Notes under the pieces: generated by a model
What the model saw: the letters and a program-made list of their open reading frames with translations, nothing else
The model's database searches: none
Told to the model about the DNA's origin: nothing
Program-made: the position numbers and the translations under genes
Assembly (NCBI RefSeq): GCF_021646545.1
Contig: NZ_JAKIRP010000015.1
Span: 1 to 64,000 of the forward strand
Source: Chitinophaga filiformis
GTDB taxonomy: Bacteria > Bacteroidota > Bacteroidia > Chitinophagales > Chitinophagaceae
Direction: 5' to 3'
Length of the DNA: 64,000 nucleotides
Shown: one piece after another, positions 1 through 8,845 of the stretch
Numbering within the stretch: the stretch's first letter is position 1
Layout of the letters: each line of letters starts with the position of its first letter

Positions 1-145
1 TTGCCCGTAAGCTTTAATTTTATTTTTTGTAATGAACTATTACGACTTTCCCAATATGTATCTTATTGCAAGTCTGGAGTCAGATCAATCGCTGAAATAG
101 TGCTGACTCGAAAAGACGAAGATCATTCTAACATAGTAAAGATCT
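1..145. other. spacer upstream of 5S rRNA
   Basis: AT-rich sequence directly before the 5S gene. By position it is probably the 23S-5S spacer of an rRNA operon whose large subunit gene lies outside the window. No 23S 3' end is recognisable here. The open frame running through it and the 5S gene is not a credible protein. Confidence 0.5.
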
Positions 146-256
<111 letters not shown>

Positions 257-263
257 TTTATTT

Positions 264-299
264 AAAAAAGCTCCGGACAAACGTCTCGGAGCTTTTTTA
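264..299. terminator. bidirectional terminator after 5S rRNA
   Basis: Inverted repeat AGCTCCG / CGGAGCT extended by A runs on the left and T runs on the right. It therefore reads as a Rho-independent terminator on both strands. It can end both the rRNA operon (+) and the convergent lipoprotein gene at 329-1144 (-). Confidence 0.85.
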
Positions 300-328
300 T
301 TTTATACACGTATTGACTTTGTTGACTG

Positions 329-1144
329 TTATCTTTTCTTTCTGAAATCATCATACCAGTGTGCAATATTGACAGACACCCCCATGTTCAATGCCACTGG
401 CTGAAAGTAATCATCGATATCATATCCTCCATACGTCTCATCATTGATCAACAGGGAGAACAATAACTGCATCTGGAATTTTACATACTTATATCCCACA
501 CGGAACGTAAAGGCGGGTTCATATAAAGGCAGTACTTTATTGCCAATATTCATGTAATTCACTCTTCTTTGTGAATCAGCTTCAAAAGCTTTGGGCCCTG
601 CATAAAGACTATAAAACTTTAAGAGGGAAACGCGGGATGTGAAAGCCGCTTCAATGACAGGATGCGAGAGGCCAATACCTGGCTGAATGAAGAACTTGTT
701 GAAATGTGTTCTTAACAGATAGTCATTCACAACTCTGTCAGGGCTACTTCCATAGGCATCAGCGAGCGTTTTAAAGCTGCCATTCCCATAACCCGCATAG
801 ACGTCAAAGACCATTCTTTTCTTTGGATCCAGGGGCTTAAAAAAGCCAACAGCGCCCTCTATTACACCTCCTCTGGTATCGCTGTCTACAATAACGTCTG
901 ATCCTCCTTCGTCGCTGGCATCAAGGAAGTCATATACATACTGGCCATTGGCCATGATCGCAATGTTATTGGTCAGCGCAAAGGCAGTCTGAAAGTTGCT
1001 GGGAGAGATACTGCCCTTGAATTCATGTTTCTCCTTTAAAAGTGGTTCATTGACGGTGTTAGGGACATAGATATGCTGATTGCACGCGGAGAAGGTAACG
1101 ACACCGCAGCAGACAAGCATCGTCAGGTTGAGATAATTTCGCAT
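329..1144 (-). CDS. putative outer-membrane-associated lipoprotein, unknown function
   Basis: The 271-residue product has an N-terminal hydrophobic segment ending in a lipobox (FSAC, Cys21), so it should be lipidated and exported. The mature part alternates short polar and aromatic stretches and glycines, and ends in aromatic and basic residues, compatible with a small beta-barrel, but no family was recognised. It begins 27 bp after the LacI-type gene at 1172-2194 on the same strand, so the two are probably cotranscribed. It ends against the bidirectional terminator shared with the 5S gene. Lipoprotein status is seen in the sequence; the beta-barrel idea is inference. Confidence 0.75.
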   Translation of the reverse strand: MRNYLNLTMLVCCGVVTFSACNQHIYVPNTVNEPLLKEKHEFKGSISPSNFQTAFALTNNIAIMANGQYVYDFLDASDEGGSDVIVDSDTRGGVIEGAVGFFKPLDPKKRMVFDVYAGYGNGSFKTLADAYGSSPDRVVNDYLLRTHFNKFFIQPGIGLSHPVIEAAFTSRVSLLKFYSLYAGPKAFEADSQRRVNYMNIGNKVLPLYEPAFTFRVGYKYVKFQMQLLFSLLINDETYGGYDIDDYFQPVALNMGVSVNIAHWYDDFRKKR

Positions 1145-1171
1145 AAAATATAAGGTTTAGGCAATTTTGCT

Positions 1172-2194
1172 TTACTGGCTGGATTCCCGTTCTATCAATT
1201 CAACAGGAAATACAAAGTGTTTAGTGATTTTCATAGTATCGCCGTAGTTGATCAGCTTTACGATAGTATCTACAGCTTTTTGTCCCATCTCATACCCTGA
1301 CTGTTCTATAGTCGTAAGTGCAGGCGTGATGATCCTTGATGACTGGTCATTGGAATATCCCACTACTTTAATGTCCCCCGGAATAGCTACGCGTTGCCGT
1401 TTTGCTTCCTGAATAAATGCTACAGCGGAAGTATCATTGGCGGCAAATAGGCCATCAGGATATTTGTCTTCAGACAGGAGTTCTTTAGATGCTGTAGTAG
1501 CCGCTTCGGATGTCAGGTTGTGCACATACAGTAAGCTTTCATCAAAGGGAATGTCATATTTCTCAAGTGCAGCTTTGTAACCACGCAGGCGTTGCTGATA
1601 CAGGTTACAAGTCAGGGTACCTGAGAAATGTGCAATCCGTTTACATCCTTGTTTGATCAGATGCTCGGTAGCGAGAAAGCCCCCTTTGAAGTCATCTCCT
1701 GTGATGGTGTATCCTGGAAAGTCTGCAGGGACACGGTCATAGAAGACAAGCGGAATATTATTCTTGATAAAAGGGGTGAAGTGTTCATAGGCAGTGGTAA
1801 ACATAGACGATACAGCCAATAGTCCATCCACACGTAAGGAAAAGAAGGTGTTTACCAGTTCCTTTTCCATTTCGAGCGTATCATCCGACTGGCCTATTAC
1901 AATGCTGAAGCCATACCTGTGTGCTTCATGCTGGATGCCACTGATCGCTGTACTTTGAAAATACATGGAAGTACGCGGGACGATTAGTCCTATGATATTG
2001 GAACGGTTCCTTCGCAGACTGGATGCGATCCAGTTCGGAACATAGCCCATTTCAGTGGCGGTTTGCCGTACTTTATCCCTGGTTTCCTGGTTAATCAGTT
2101 TGTTGTTCTGCAATGCTCTCGACACCGTGGAAGCAGATAAATTAAGCACTCTGGCAATGTCGTAAATGGTGATTTTGGTACTTCGTTCTTTCAC
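1172..2194 (-). CDS. LacI-family transcriptional regulator
   Basis: The 340-residue protein has full LacI/GalR architecture. An N-terminal helix-turn-helix (about residues 7-55) carries ITIYDIARVLNLSASTVSRAL, followed by a hinge and a periplasmic-binding-protein-like effector domain (about 62-335) with IIGLIVPRT near its start and GLFAANDTSAVAF in the second lobe. The family binds sugars or nucleosides and represses or activates nearby genes. The effector cannot be read from sequence. The lipoprotein gene 27 bp downstream is a possible target or operon partner. A second LacI regulator starts at 63343. Confidence 0.93.
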   Translation of the reverse strand: MKERSTKITIYDIARVLNLSASTVSRALQNNKLINQETRDKVRQTATEMGYVPNWIASSLRRNRSNIIGLIVPRTSMYFQSTAISGIQHEAHRYGFSIVIGQSDDTLEMEKELVNTFFSLRVDGLLAVSSMFTTAYEHFTPFIKNNIPLVFYDRVPADFPGYTITGDDFKGGFLATEHLIKQGCKRIAHFSGTLTCNLYQQRLRGYKAALEKYDIPFDESLLYVHNLTSEAATTASKELLSEDKYPDGLFAANDTSAVAFIQEAKRQRVAIPGDIKVVGYSNDQSSRIITPALTTIEQSGYEMGQKAVDTIVKLINYGDTMKITKHFVFPVELIERESSQ

Positions 2195-2290
2195 ATTCTT
2201 GAGGTTCAGTATATAAATATAGCGATATATTGAGCAACTTTAATAGGGAGCAACATCATTATTTTCACCGAGTTAAATATTATTACATAA

Positions 2291-2329
2291 AAAGGAGGAA
2301 GGCCCGGTATTAGCGGGCCTTCCTCCTTT
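2291..2329 (-). terminator. Rho-independent terminator of the metalloprotease gene
   Basis: Long perfect inverted repeat, AAAGGAGGAAGGCCCG with its complement, around a six-base loop. It lies 16 bp past the stop codon of the metalloprotease gene. The flanking T/A tract on the minus-strand side is weak, but the stem is very stable. Confidence 0.75.
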
Positions 2330-2344
2330 ATGATTTAAGCAGCA

Positions 2345-4906
2345 TTATTTAGGTTCAAGTGCCTGTGAGATTCTCTCGGCGAGGTCTGTAAGATGATAAC
2401 GGCTTAATGGGTCCTGAACAGCAGCAGCGGCGGCACGGATATCGGTGCGGAGTGATACCAGGTGGGCACGTGCAATACTGCTGACATCAGACTTTGTAGG
2501 ATCTGTTGGTTGTACACCATACATGATCATCATCGGATTACTCAGCTGGGAATCGCCGGGAGACAGTAATTGTATGATATGCTGAACATATGATTTCTGC
2601 AGGTTACGGCGGAAAACGTCAATATTCTTCCGTGTATATATTTCACTGAAGATACCTTTCTTCACATCATTGAGGAAGGCACTGGCCTGATAACTATCAG
2701 GACCATCATTGGCTTCGTTGTTGATTAACTTAGTCAATGTAGTAGCACTCAGGATTCTGTCCAATACCGGGGTTTGACGGGCACTGATGATAGCTGTGGC
2801 ATTGTTTCCGGTGCGGGAGAGGATGTCTTTGTTCAGCAGCCATTTGGGCGTTGTAAATATCTGCTCGTTGAGGAACTGCACAGCATCCAGCTGAATACTC
2901 TTCGGAACGGCTTCATAAACGCCGCCTTCCTGTTCCACCGTCTTAGGTGTCTCGTAAATGCCTCCGATGTTTTTAGCAACATGTCCGAGGTATCGGCCGA
3001 ACTGGGTATTCACCTCACGGTAGAGTTCTGTCAGATTTGTATATCCTTCATTCTCTTCTTTAGTCCAGGTAAGGAGATTAGGAATGATGCGCTGCAGGTT
3101 CTTAATGCCATAGCTGCCTGCTTTCATCGCATTATCGCCAAGGTCTTCGTTCTGTGATCTTGGATCATCCGGATTGATCTCAGTTCCGAACCAATATCTC
3201 TTATCCTTTAATTTTTCAATGGTCCATTTGTTAAGGGCTGCTTTCTCTTCTTCCGGAGTATTAACACCGGGGATGAGGCGATAACCCCATTCAATGGCCC
3301 ATTTGTCGTAGAAATTGATGCGGGGATAGAGATCGCTTCCTGTAATACCATCTTCGGGTTGTGCAATATAGTTAAAGCGCGCATAGTCCATAATGGAGGG
3401 CGCGTGTCCATTTTCTTTCACCCATGCTTTATCCCTCAGTTTCTCAACAGGGTAGGCGGAGCTGGAGCCAAAGTTATGGCGCAGGCCCAATGTATGTCCT
3501 ACCTCATGAGAAGAAACAAACCGGATCAGTTCTCCCATCAGCTGATCGTCAAACTGCATTTTGCGGGCCCGGGCATCAGTAGGCGCACATTGTACAAAGT
3601 ACCAGTTGCGCAACAGGCGCATAACATTGTGATACCAGTTGATATGGCTTTCCATGATTTCTCCGGAACGGGGGTCATGAATATGGGGACCACTTGCATT
3701 AGGAATGTCTGAAGGCTTATATACGATGGCGGAAAAGCGGGCGTCTTCAAGGCTCCAGGTAGAATCCTGCTCACGGGTAGGAGCTACTTTTGCCATGATA
3801 GCATTCTTAAACCCGGCTTTTTCGAAGGCAGCCTGCCAGTCATTAACCCCTTGAATAAGGTAGGGAACCCATTTCTTTGGAGTAGCAGGATCGATATAGA
3901 AGATAATCGGTTTAACTGGCTCGACGAGTTCTCCGCGTTTATATTTCTCAATGTCTTCTGGTTTGGGTTCGAGACGCCAGCGGGTAACCATGGAAAGGCG
4001 TTTGACGCCTTGCGGATCCAGGTCAAAATTTGTTACGGAGGTGGTAAAGAAACCCACCCGAGGATCAAAATAGCGGGACTGCATGGGAACTGCCGGAAGC
4101 AGGATCATGGAGGAGTTGAGTTCCAGTGTGGCATTCCCTCCTGATACAGGCGCTCCGGGACCAGGCTGTCCGCCTGATTTTGAATAGGTTTTAACAGTTT
4201 TAATCTCGGTATTGATAGGATAAGATTTAACATCCACTATATAGGATTTATCCTGTTGAACAGCACCGAGTTTCAGACCAGTTTTGACGCGGGTGTCAAA
4301 AAAGAAGATCTCATTATCACCCTGTATGTAATCAGTCAAATCAATAACCGAGGTATTACCCTTATCAGATAATGCTTTAATGTCAAACGCTGCGGCAATC
4401 GGTTGTATGTTGGAATTCATTACAGCGTTAAACATTGGCTGACTGGAATCTTTTGAGATCTCAGTGTAGGAGATATTTTTCAGGAAGATCCTGTTGTTAG
4501 GGCCTTTTTCGAAGCGGATGACATTTTCTCCTATTTCGTCACCGCTATATCCCATCATTGACGACCGCAGGCCTGCAGCGGATTTGGAGATACGGTTCAC
4601 GACCAGTACATCTCTACCCAGCAGGGAATCAGCAATTTCGAAGAATACCCTGTCGTCTTGTTTATAAATATTGAACAGGCCGGAATCTGCTATGGCGGCG
4701 GAAGTGATCACCTCTCCGAATTTTTTCGGTGCGGTTTTAGGACTGCTTTTGGCAGGCATAGGCGGACGGACGGTAGAATCTTTAGCTGCGATGGGTTGTT
4801 GCTCTGTCTTCTTTCTCTTTTGTGCGGAAAGAGGATTGATAGTCAGCATTAATAATAGCGTACCTGCACTTGTGATGGCCATGGTACGGATAAAGTGTTT
4901 GTTCAT
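2345..4906 (-). CDS. secreted zinc-dependent metalloprotease (DUF4953/DUF5117 type)
   Basis: The 853-residue protein has a signal peptide (about residues 1-28, ending LSAQ) followed by a charged, proline-rich linker. The catalytic motif HEVGHTLGLRHNFGSS lies near residues 467-482. It is an extended HExxHxxGxxH zinc-binding site of the metzincin kind, as in the Bacteroidota proteins annotated DUF5117-DUF4953. The region before the motif (about 75-300) corresponds to the DUF5117-type N-terminal domain. It is exported and presumably acts in the periplasm or at the cell surface; the substrate is unknown. It is monocistronic, with its own terminator at 2291-2329. Confidence 0.9.
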   Translation of the reverse strand: MNKHFIRTMAITSAGTLLLMLTINPLSAQKRKKTEQQPIAAKDSTVRPPMPAKSSPKTAPKKFGEVITSAAIADSGLFNIYKQDDRVFFEIADSLLGRDVLVVNRISKSAAGLRSSMMGYSGDEIGENVIRFEKGPNNRIFLKNISYTEISKDSSQPMFNAVMNSNIQPIAAAFDIKALSDKGNTSVIDLTDYIQGDNEIFFFDTRVKTGLKLGAVQQDKSYIVDVKSYPINTEIKTVKTYSKSGGQPGPGAPVSGGNATLELNSSMILLPAVPMQSRYFDPRVGFFTTSVTNFDLDPQGVKRLSMVTRWRLEPKPEDIEKYKRGELVEPVKPIIFYIDPATPKKWVPYLIQGVNDWQAAFEKAGFKNAIMAKVAPTREQDSTWSLEDARFSAIVYKPSDIPNASGPHIHDPRSGEIMESHINWYHNVMRLLRNWYFVQCAPTDARARKMQFDDQLMGELIRFVSSHEVGHTLGLRHNFGSSSAYPVEKLRDKAWVKENGHAPSIMDYARFNYIAQPEDGITGSDLYPRINFYDKWAIEWGYRLIPGVNTPEEEKAALNKWTIEKLKDKRYWFGTEINPDDPRSQNEDLGDNAMKAGSYGIKNLQRIIPNLLTWTKEENEGYTNLTELYREVNTQFGRYLGHVAKNIGGIYETPKTVEQEGGVYEAVPKSIQLDAVQFLNEQIFTTPKWLLNKDILSRTGNNATAIISARQTPVLDRILSATTLTKLINNEANDGPDSYQASAFLNDVKKGIFSEIYTRKNIDVFRRNLQKSYVQHIIQLLSPGDSQLSNPMMIMYGVQPTDPTKSDVSSIARAHLVSLRTDIRAAAAAVQDPLSRYHLTDLAERISQALEPK

Positions 4907-5530
4907 TTGCTTCTAATAACCAGATTTTAGGCAGGTAGGTGTTGAAAATACACATATTAAGCAGTAACTTATCGGGGAATTCCATGAGCGCTAAAAATGT
5001 TACAGGAATGGAGTTGGGGGAAATGAAGGATATATAGGGGTAGGGAGCAGTGTTTGCCGTCTATGAATAAATTTGTTGATATGGTATCTTTTATGCTTAT
5101 ATTACAGGGTGAATGAAATGCAGCAGTAGGGCCATTACAAACGGTTTTCACCAATTTACGACGTTTATGTTCCACGTTAGACCGGGTGAAACGGATATGT
5201 AAATAACTGTAATTGTGTGGCGTTATAATGACTATAAAGGGAGCCGAAAACGACTCAAAGTGCGGATGGTAGCGGGATAGGAGAAAAACAGACACCGGAA
5301 AATTTCTGTTGGAACATTTAAAAAATTTCTTAAATTGTGCGTCCAACTTTGAAAAAAATCAATAAATTTCAGGTTCTAAGGATAGTAATCATAAGGGGCG
5401 TAACCCAACATTTGACATCGGTTGTATTTGAAAATTAAAGTGTATGCTCAACAAAACAGGAGGTGGTAAGGCCGGCTGCTGGCGGCCTTCGGCGCGAGCG
5501 TTAAATTTTGTGAGATTTTGAGAGCTGCAC
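4907..5530. other. intergenic region between divergent metalloprotease and exbB
   Basis: About 620 bp before the exbB promoter without a convincing gene. A 125-codon minus-strand frame at 4969-5346 has a composition unlike neighbouring proteins and no recognisable domain. A GC-rich hairpin (AGGCCG...CGGCCT) lies near 5469-5489. It must hold the metalloprotease promoter, but no clear TTG/TAnnTTTG match was found on the minus strand. Confidence 0.5.
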
Positions 5531-5560
5531 TTGTTTTTTTGGGTCAACCGTATAACTTTG
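5531..5560 (+). promoter_or_regulatory. Bacteroidota-type promoter of the exbB-tonB operon
   Basis: TTG at 5531-5533, then exactly 19 bases, then TAACTTTG at 5553-5560. This matches the -33 TTG and -7 TAnnTTTG consensus known for the primary sigma factor of this phylum. Transcription would begin near 5567 and give a leader of about 65 nt before exbB. Confidence 0.75.
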
Positions 5561-5632
5561 CGAATCACGTATTTATATTGCAGAAATAACAAAAAACAAT
5601 AGTTTAATCTTTAACACTAAAATTCAATCAAC

Positions 5633-6487
5633 ATGGCTGAGACTAAAACAACTGTGACTGCAGGTTCTGCCAAAGCAACTTCTCATCAAGCTAAAAAGTC
5701 ATCCAATGTATTTGCATTGCTGGCCGTACCTATCTGTATAGTTATAGGTGTTCTCTTTTATCTGTTCGTACTTGGTAATCCAAATAACTTCCAGGGTGGT
5801 ATCGTAGGCGCGCATCCAGTTGAAGAAGGTATCGGAAAATGGTTCGCAACAATCTATCAGGGTGGTGCTATTGTACCTATTCTTATTTCTGTATTATTGA
5901 TCTGTATTACTTTCGTAATTGAGCGTTTCCTTTATATCAACAAAGCTAAAGGTAAGTTCAGCGGTGCTGACCTGGTAAGAAGAGTTCAGTTCCACCTGGC
6001 TAACAAAAACGTAGATGCAGCGCTGGCTGAGTGCGACAAACAGAAAGGTTCTGTAGGTAACGTAATGAAAGCTGGTCTGAAGAAGTACAAAGAAATGATC
6101 ACTAACACTGAACTGGATACTGAGCAGAAGATCCTGACTATCAAGAACGAGATCGAAGAAACAACTGCACTGGAACTGCCTATGATGGAAAAGAACCTGG
6201 TGTTCCTGTCCACTATCGCTTCAGTAGCAACCCTGTTAGGTCTGTTCGGTACAGTATTGGGTATGATCAAATCCTTCTCTGCGATGTCTGCTTCTGGTGC
6301 TCCGGATTCATCTAAACTGGCGTTGGGTATCTCTGAAGCGTTGATCAACACCGCTCTGGGTATCGGTACTTCCGCTATCGCAATCATCATGTATAACTTC
6401 TTTACTACCAATATCGATAGCATCACTTATGCAATCGACGAGTCTGGTTTTACTTTAACTCAGAGCTTCGCTGCAAACCACAAATAA
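5633..6487 (+). CDS. exbB: MotA/TolQ/ExbB-family proton channel protein
   Basis: The 284-residue inner-membrane protein is the channel part of the energiser that uses proton motive force to drive TonB. Hydrophobic segments occur at about residues 25-47, 80-100, 185-210 and 240-260. The last two contain the family hallmark SVATLLGLFGTVLGMIKSF and the small-residue-rich helix that forms the pore. It is first in a four-gene operon (exbB, exbD, exbD, tonB) behind the promoter at 5531. The ATG at 5633 lacks a Shine-Dalgarno sequence, which is usual in this phylum. The operon presumably powers SusC-type transporters such as the one at 56320. Confidence 0.93.
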   Translation: MAETKTTVTAGSAKATSHQAKKSSNVFALLAVPICIVIGVLFYLFVLGNPNNFQGGIVGAHPVEEGIGKWFATIYQGGAIVPILISVLLICITFVIERFLYINKAKGKFSGADLVRRVQFHLANKNVDAALAECDKQKGSVGNVMKAGLKKYKEMITNTELDTEQKILTIKNEIEETTALELPMMEKNLVFLSTIASVATLLGLFGTVLGMIKSFSAMSASGAPDSSKLALGISEALINTALGIGTSAIAIIMYNFFTTNIDSITYAIDESGFTLTQSFAANHK

Positions 6488-6546
6488 TTTTTTAATTATT
6501 TGTATGGAAAACTAGCAGTTTTGAATCTATATAAAGTAAACCAATA

Positions 6547-6553
6547 AAAGGAG
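6547..6553 (+). promoter_or_regulatory. strong Shine-Dalgarno before first exbD
   Basis: AAAGGAG ends five bases before the ATG at 6559. Such purine-rich sites are uncommon among the genes in this window, and this one fixes the start of the first exbD. Confidence 0.6.
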
Positions 6554-6558
6554 TAAAG

Positions 6559-7203
6559 ATGCCTAAAGTTAAAATGCCCAGGAAGAGCACGCTGGTTGAT
6601 ATGACCGCGATGTGTGACGTGGCTTTCTTGCTGCTCACCTTCTTCATGCTGGCAACTAAATTCAAACCGGACGAGCCGGTGACTGTGGTAACTCCGTCTT
6701 CTATCAATACTAAACTGCTGCCGGATTCTGACGTGATCATGCTGACAGTGGATAAAGACGGTAGGGTATTCTTCAGTATGGACGGTCAGCCTAAAAGGCA
6801 GAAACTGATTCAGGATCTGAATGAGCAGTACAAGCTTGGACTGAGCGACAAAGAGATGAACAACTTTATCATTGGCGCCAGCGTAGGAACCGAAATCAAA
6901 AACCTGAAGTCTTATCTCGCCATGAAACCGGAAGAGCGTAAGAAGGCAGGTCTGGAAGTAGGTATCCCAACCGACTCAGCCAATAACGAAGTTGCAGTAT
7001 GGATCGAGTACGCAAGATCTGCACAGGGTGGAAACCCAAGATTGCAGTACTGCGTAAAGGCCGATAACCAAACTCCTTATCCTAAGATCAAGGATATTCT
7101 GGACACCTTCAAAGAAAAGAAGATCCAGAAGCTGAACCTGGTTACCAATCTGGAGGCACCTCCGGCAGGAACAGCGGCAGCTGAAGCTCGTGATGAGGAA
7201 TAA
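6559..7203 (+). CDS. exbD: ExbD/TolR-family protein, first copy
   Basis: The 214-residue protein has a short cytoplasmic N-terminus, one membrane helix at about residues 22-42 (VAFLLLTFFML) and a periplasmic domain. The conserved membrane aspartate needed for proton use by the family is seen in MCDVAFLLL. It follows exbB by 71 bp and precedes a second, divergent exbD copy. It is longer than the enterobacterial protein (about 140 residues) because of an insertion in the periplasmic part, a common feature of Bacteroidota ExbD. Confidence 0.92.
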   Translation: MPKVKMPRKSTLVDMTAMCDVAFLLLTFFMLATKFKPDEPVTVVTPSSINTKLLPDSDVIMLTVDKDGRVFFSMDGQPKRQKLIQDLNEQYKLGLSDKEMNNFIIGASVGTEIKNLKSYLAMKPEERKKAGLEVGIPTDSANNEVAVWIEYARSAQGGNPRLQYCVKADNQTPYPKIKDILDTFKEKKIQKLNLVTNLEAPPAGTAAAEARDEE

Positions 7204-7275
7204 GCAATTTAAAAGTAAACAGCAGGCAGCGCTGCGGCGCTGAGTTGCTATTGAAAACTTAAAAAAAGAGCTACT

Positions 7276-7869
7276 ATGGCAGAAATGGATACCAGTAGTA
7301 GTGGTGGTAAAGGCAAACACCAGGGTACGAAATCAAAGAAGCAGTCTACACGCGTAGACATGACTCCGATGGTGGATCTTGGCTTTCTGCTGATTACTTT
7401 CTTCATGTTGACTACGACCATGAGCAAGCCCAAGACGATGGACCTGATCATGCCGAAGGATACTAAGGATGAAAAAGAGCAGAACAAAGTAAAAGAAAGT
7501 ACTGCCCTCACTATACTGCTTGGAAAAAAAGACCGGGTATATTATTACGAAGGTTTGGCGCAAGACCCGAATGCATCAGCCAATCCTGATTTCTTCAAGG
7601 CGACCACCTTTGCTAATAAAGGGGGCATCAGAGACGTAATTATTAAAAAGCGGGATGAGGTTGCTAAAGCGAGAAATGCAAAAGGGGAACCTGAAGATGT
7701 GGTTGTGATCATTAAAGCTGATGATGACGCTACGTACAAGGATTTCGTTGACATTCTGGACGAAATGGCTATTAACCGTATCCAACGTTATGCAACAGTT
7801 GATATCAGTGATCAGGATAAAACCTGGATCCGTCAGACTGAAGCTGCTAACGCTGGAGGCTCCAAGTAA
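7276..7869 (+). CDS. exbD: ExbD/TolR-family protein, second copy
   Basis: The 197-residue paralogue of the upstream protein shares the N-terminal layout: basic KKQSTRVDMTPMVDLGF, then a membrane helix LLITFFMLTTTM with the key aspartate. The periplasmic domains differ considerably, so the pair probably forms a mixed ExbD assembly around ExbB. It lies between exbD copy 1 and tonB, with gaps of 72 and 40 bp. Tandem exbD genes are typical of this phylum. Confidence 0.92.
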   Translation: MAEMDTSSSGGKGKHQGTKSKKQSTRVDMTPMVDLGFLLITFFMLTTTMSKPKTMDLIMPKDTKDEKEQNKVKESTALTILLGKKDRVYYYEGLAQDPNASANPDFFKATTFANKGGIRDVIIKKRDEVAKARNAKGEPEDVVVIIKADDDATYKDFVDILDEMAINRIQRYATVDISDQDKTWIRQTEAANAGGSK

Positions 7870-7909
7870 TTGACACTTAACTTTTGCATCCATCCTTAAA
7901 ATTTAAACA

Positions 7910-8749
7910 ATGGATACCGCTAAAATCTTAAAGTCCGATTTTCTGGATATCCTGTTTGAGAACAGGAATAAAGAATATGGGGCTTATGATCTCAGACGAC
8001 AGTACGACAAAAGGGTACGCAACGCCGTAATAGGTAGTGCTGCGCTGATGTTGGTTGTTATCGGAGGTTATGCAATTAATAACTACATACTCAAGATTGA
8101 AAGGGAGAACCCTAACAAGGCTCCCGTGATAGAGCAGATCAAGATGGAGGACGTGAAGTTGCCGGAAGATCCGAAAACTCCACCTCCGCCTCCACCTCCA
8201 CCTGCTCCGCCACCTCCGGTAAAACCTTCCGTACAGTTCACTCCTCCTGTGATTAAGAAGGATGAAGAAGTACCAGAAGATGAAGTACCGCCAAAAATCA
8301 AGGAAATTGAAAATAAGGCGATCAGTACTAAAACTGTAGAAGGTGATCCTAACGGTATCGACCCAGGATTGCTGGAAGACAGTAAAGGTACCGGTGTGGT
8401 AGAGGCACCTCCTCCTCCTCCAAAAGAAGAGATCTTTACATTCGTAGAACAGCCGCCTACCTTCCCCGGTGGTGAAGAAGCGCTGGCTAAGTTCCTGAGC
8501 AAAAACATCCACTATCCTCGCGTTGCGCAGGAAAATGCGATCTCAGGTACTGTGTTCGTACAGTTCGTAGTAGATTCTGAAGGTAACATCAAAGATGTGA
8601 AAACTGTAGGCGCTGCAAAAGGCGGTGGTCTGGAAGAAGAAGCGATCCGTGTGGTAAAAATAATGCCTAAATGGAAAGCTGGTAAACAGAACGGCCGTCA
8701 GGTGTCTGTACAGTTCAACCTGCCAATCCGCTTTACTTTACAAGAGTAG
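7910..8749 (+). CDS. tonB: TonB-family energy transducer
   Basis: The 279-residue protein has a cytoplasmic N-terminal stretch (NRNKEYGAYDLRRQY, typical of Bacteroidota TonB), a single membrane helix at about residues 41-62 and a periplasmic proline-rich spacer (PPPPPPPPAPPPP near 86-100). A C-terminal TonB domain (about 185-279) includes PPTFPGGEEALAKFL and YPRVAQENAISGTVFVQF. It transmits energy from the ExbB/ExbD complex to outer-membrane receptors. It is the last gene of the operon and is followed by a strong terminator. Confidence 0.94.
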   Translation: MDTAKILKSDFLDILFENRNKEYGAYDLRRQYDKRVRNAVIGSAALMLVVIGGYAINNYILKIERENPNKAPVIEQIKMEDVKLPEDPKTPPPPPPPPAPPPPVKPSVQFTPPVIKKDEEVPEDEVPPKIKEIENKAISTKTVEGDPNGIDPGLLEDSKGTGVVEAPPPPPKEEIFTFVEQPPTFPGGEEALAKFLSKNIHYPRVAQENAISGTVFVQFVVDSEGNIKDVKTVGAAKGGGLEEEAIRVVKIMPKWKAGKQNGRQVSVQFNLPIRFTLQE

Positions 8750-8770
8750 CAGATCCAAGGATATTATCTT

Positions 8771-8808
8771 AAATCCCAGTACCGGTACAGCCGGGACTGG
8801 GATTTTTT
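8771..8808 (+). terminator. terminator of the exbB-tonB operon
   Basis: Inverted repeat AATCCCAGT...ACTGGGATT (8772-8780 with 8795-8803), with a further CCGG/CCGG pair inside, followed by a T run. It is a standard Rho-independent terminator 22 bp after the tonB stop codon. Confidence 0.9.
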
Positions 8809-8845
8809 ATTTATTGGTATATTGCTGCCGAATTTGAATAATGTT

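Noticed and set aside
4969..5346. Minus-strand frame of 125 codons upstream of the metalloprotease gene
   Set aside because: No domain, unusual composition, and it occupies the region expected to hold promoters.
8083..8508. Minus-strand Gly/Ser-rich frame
   Set aside because: Antisense of the TonB proline-rich segment, whose CCx codons read as GGx on the other strand.
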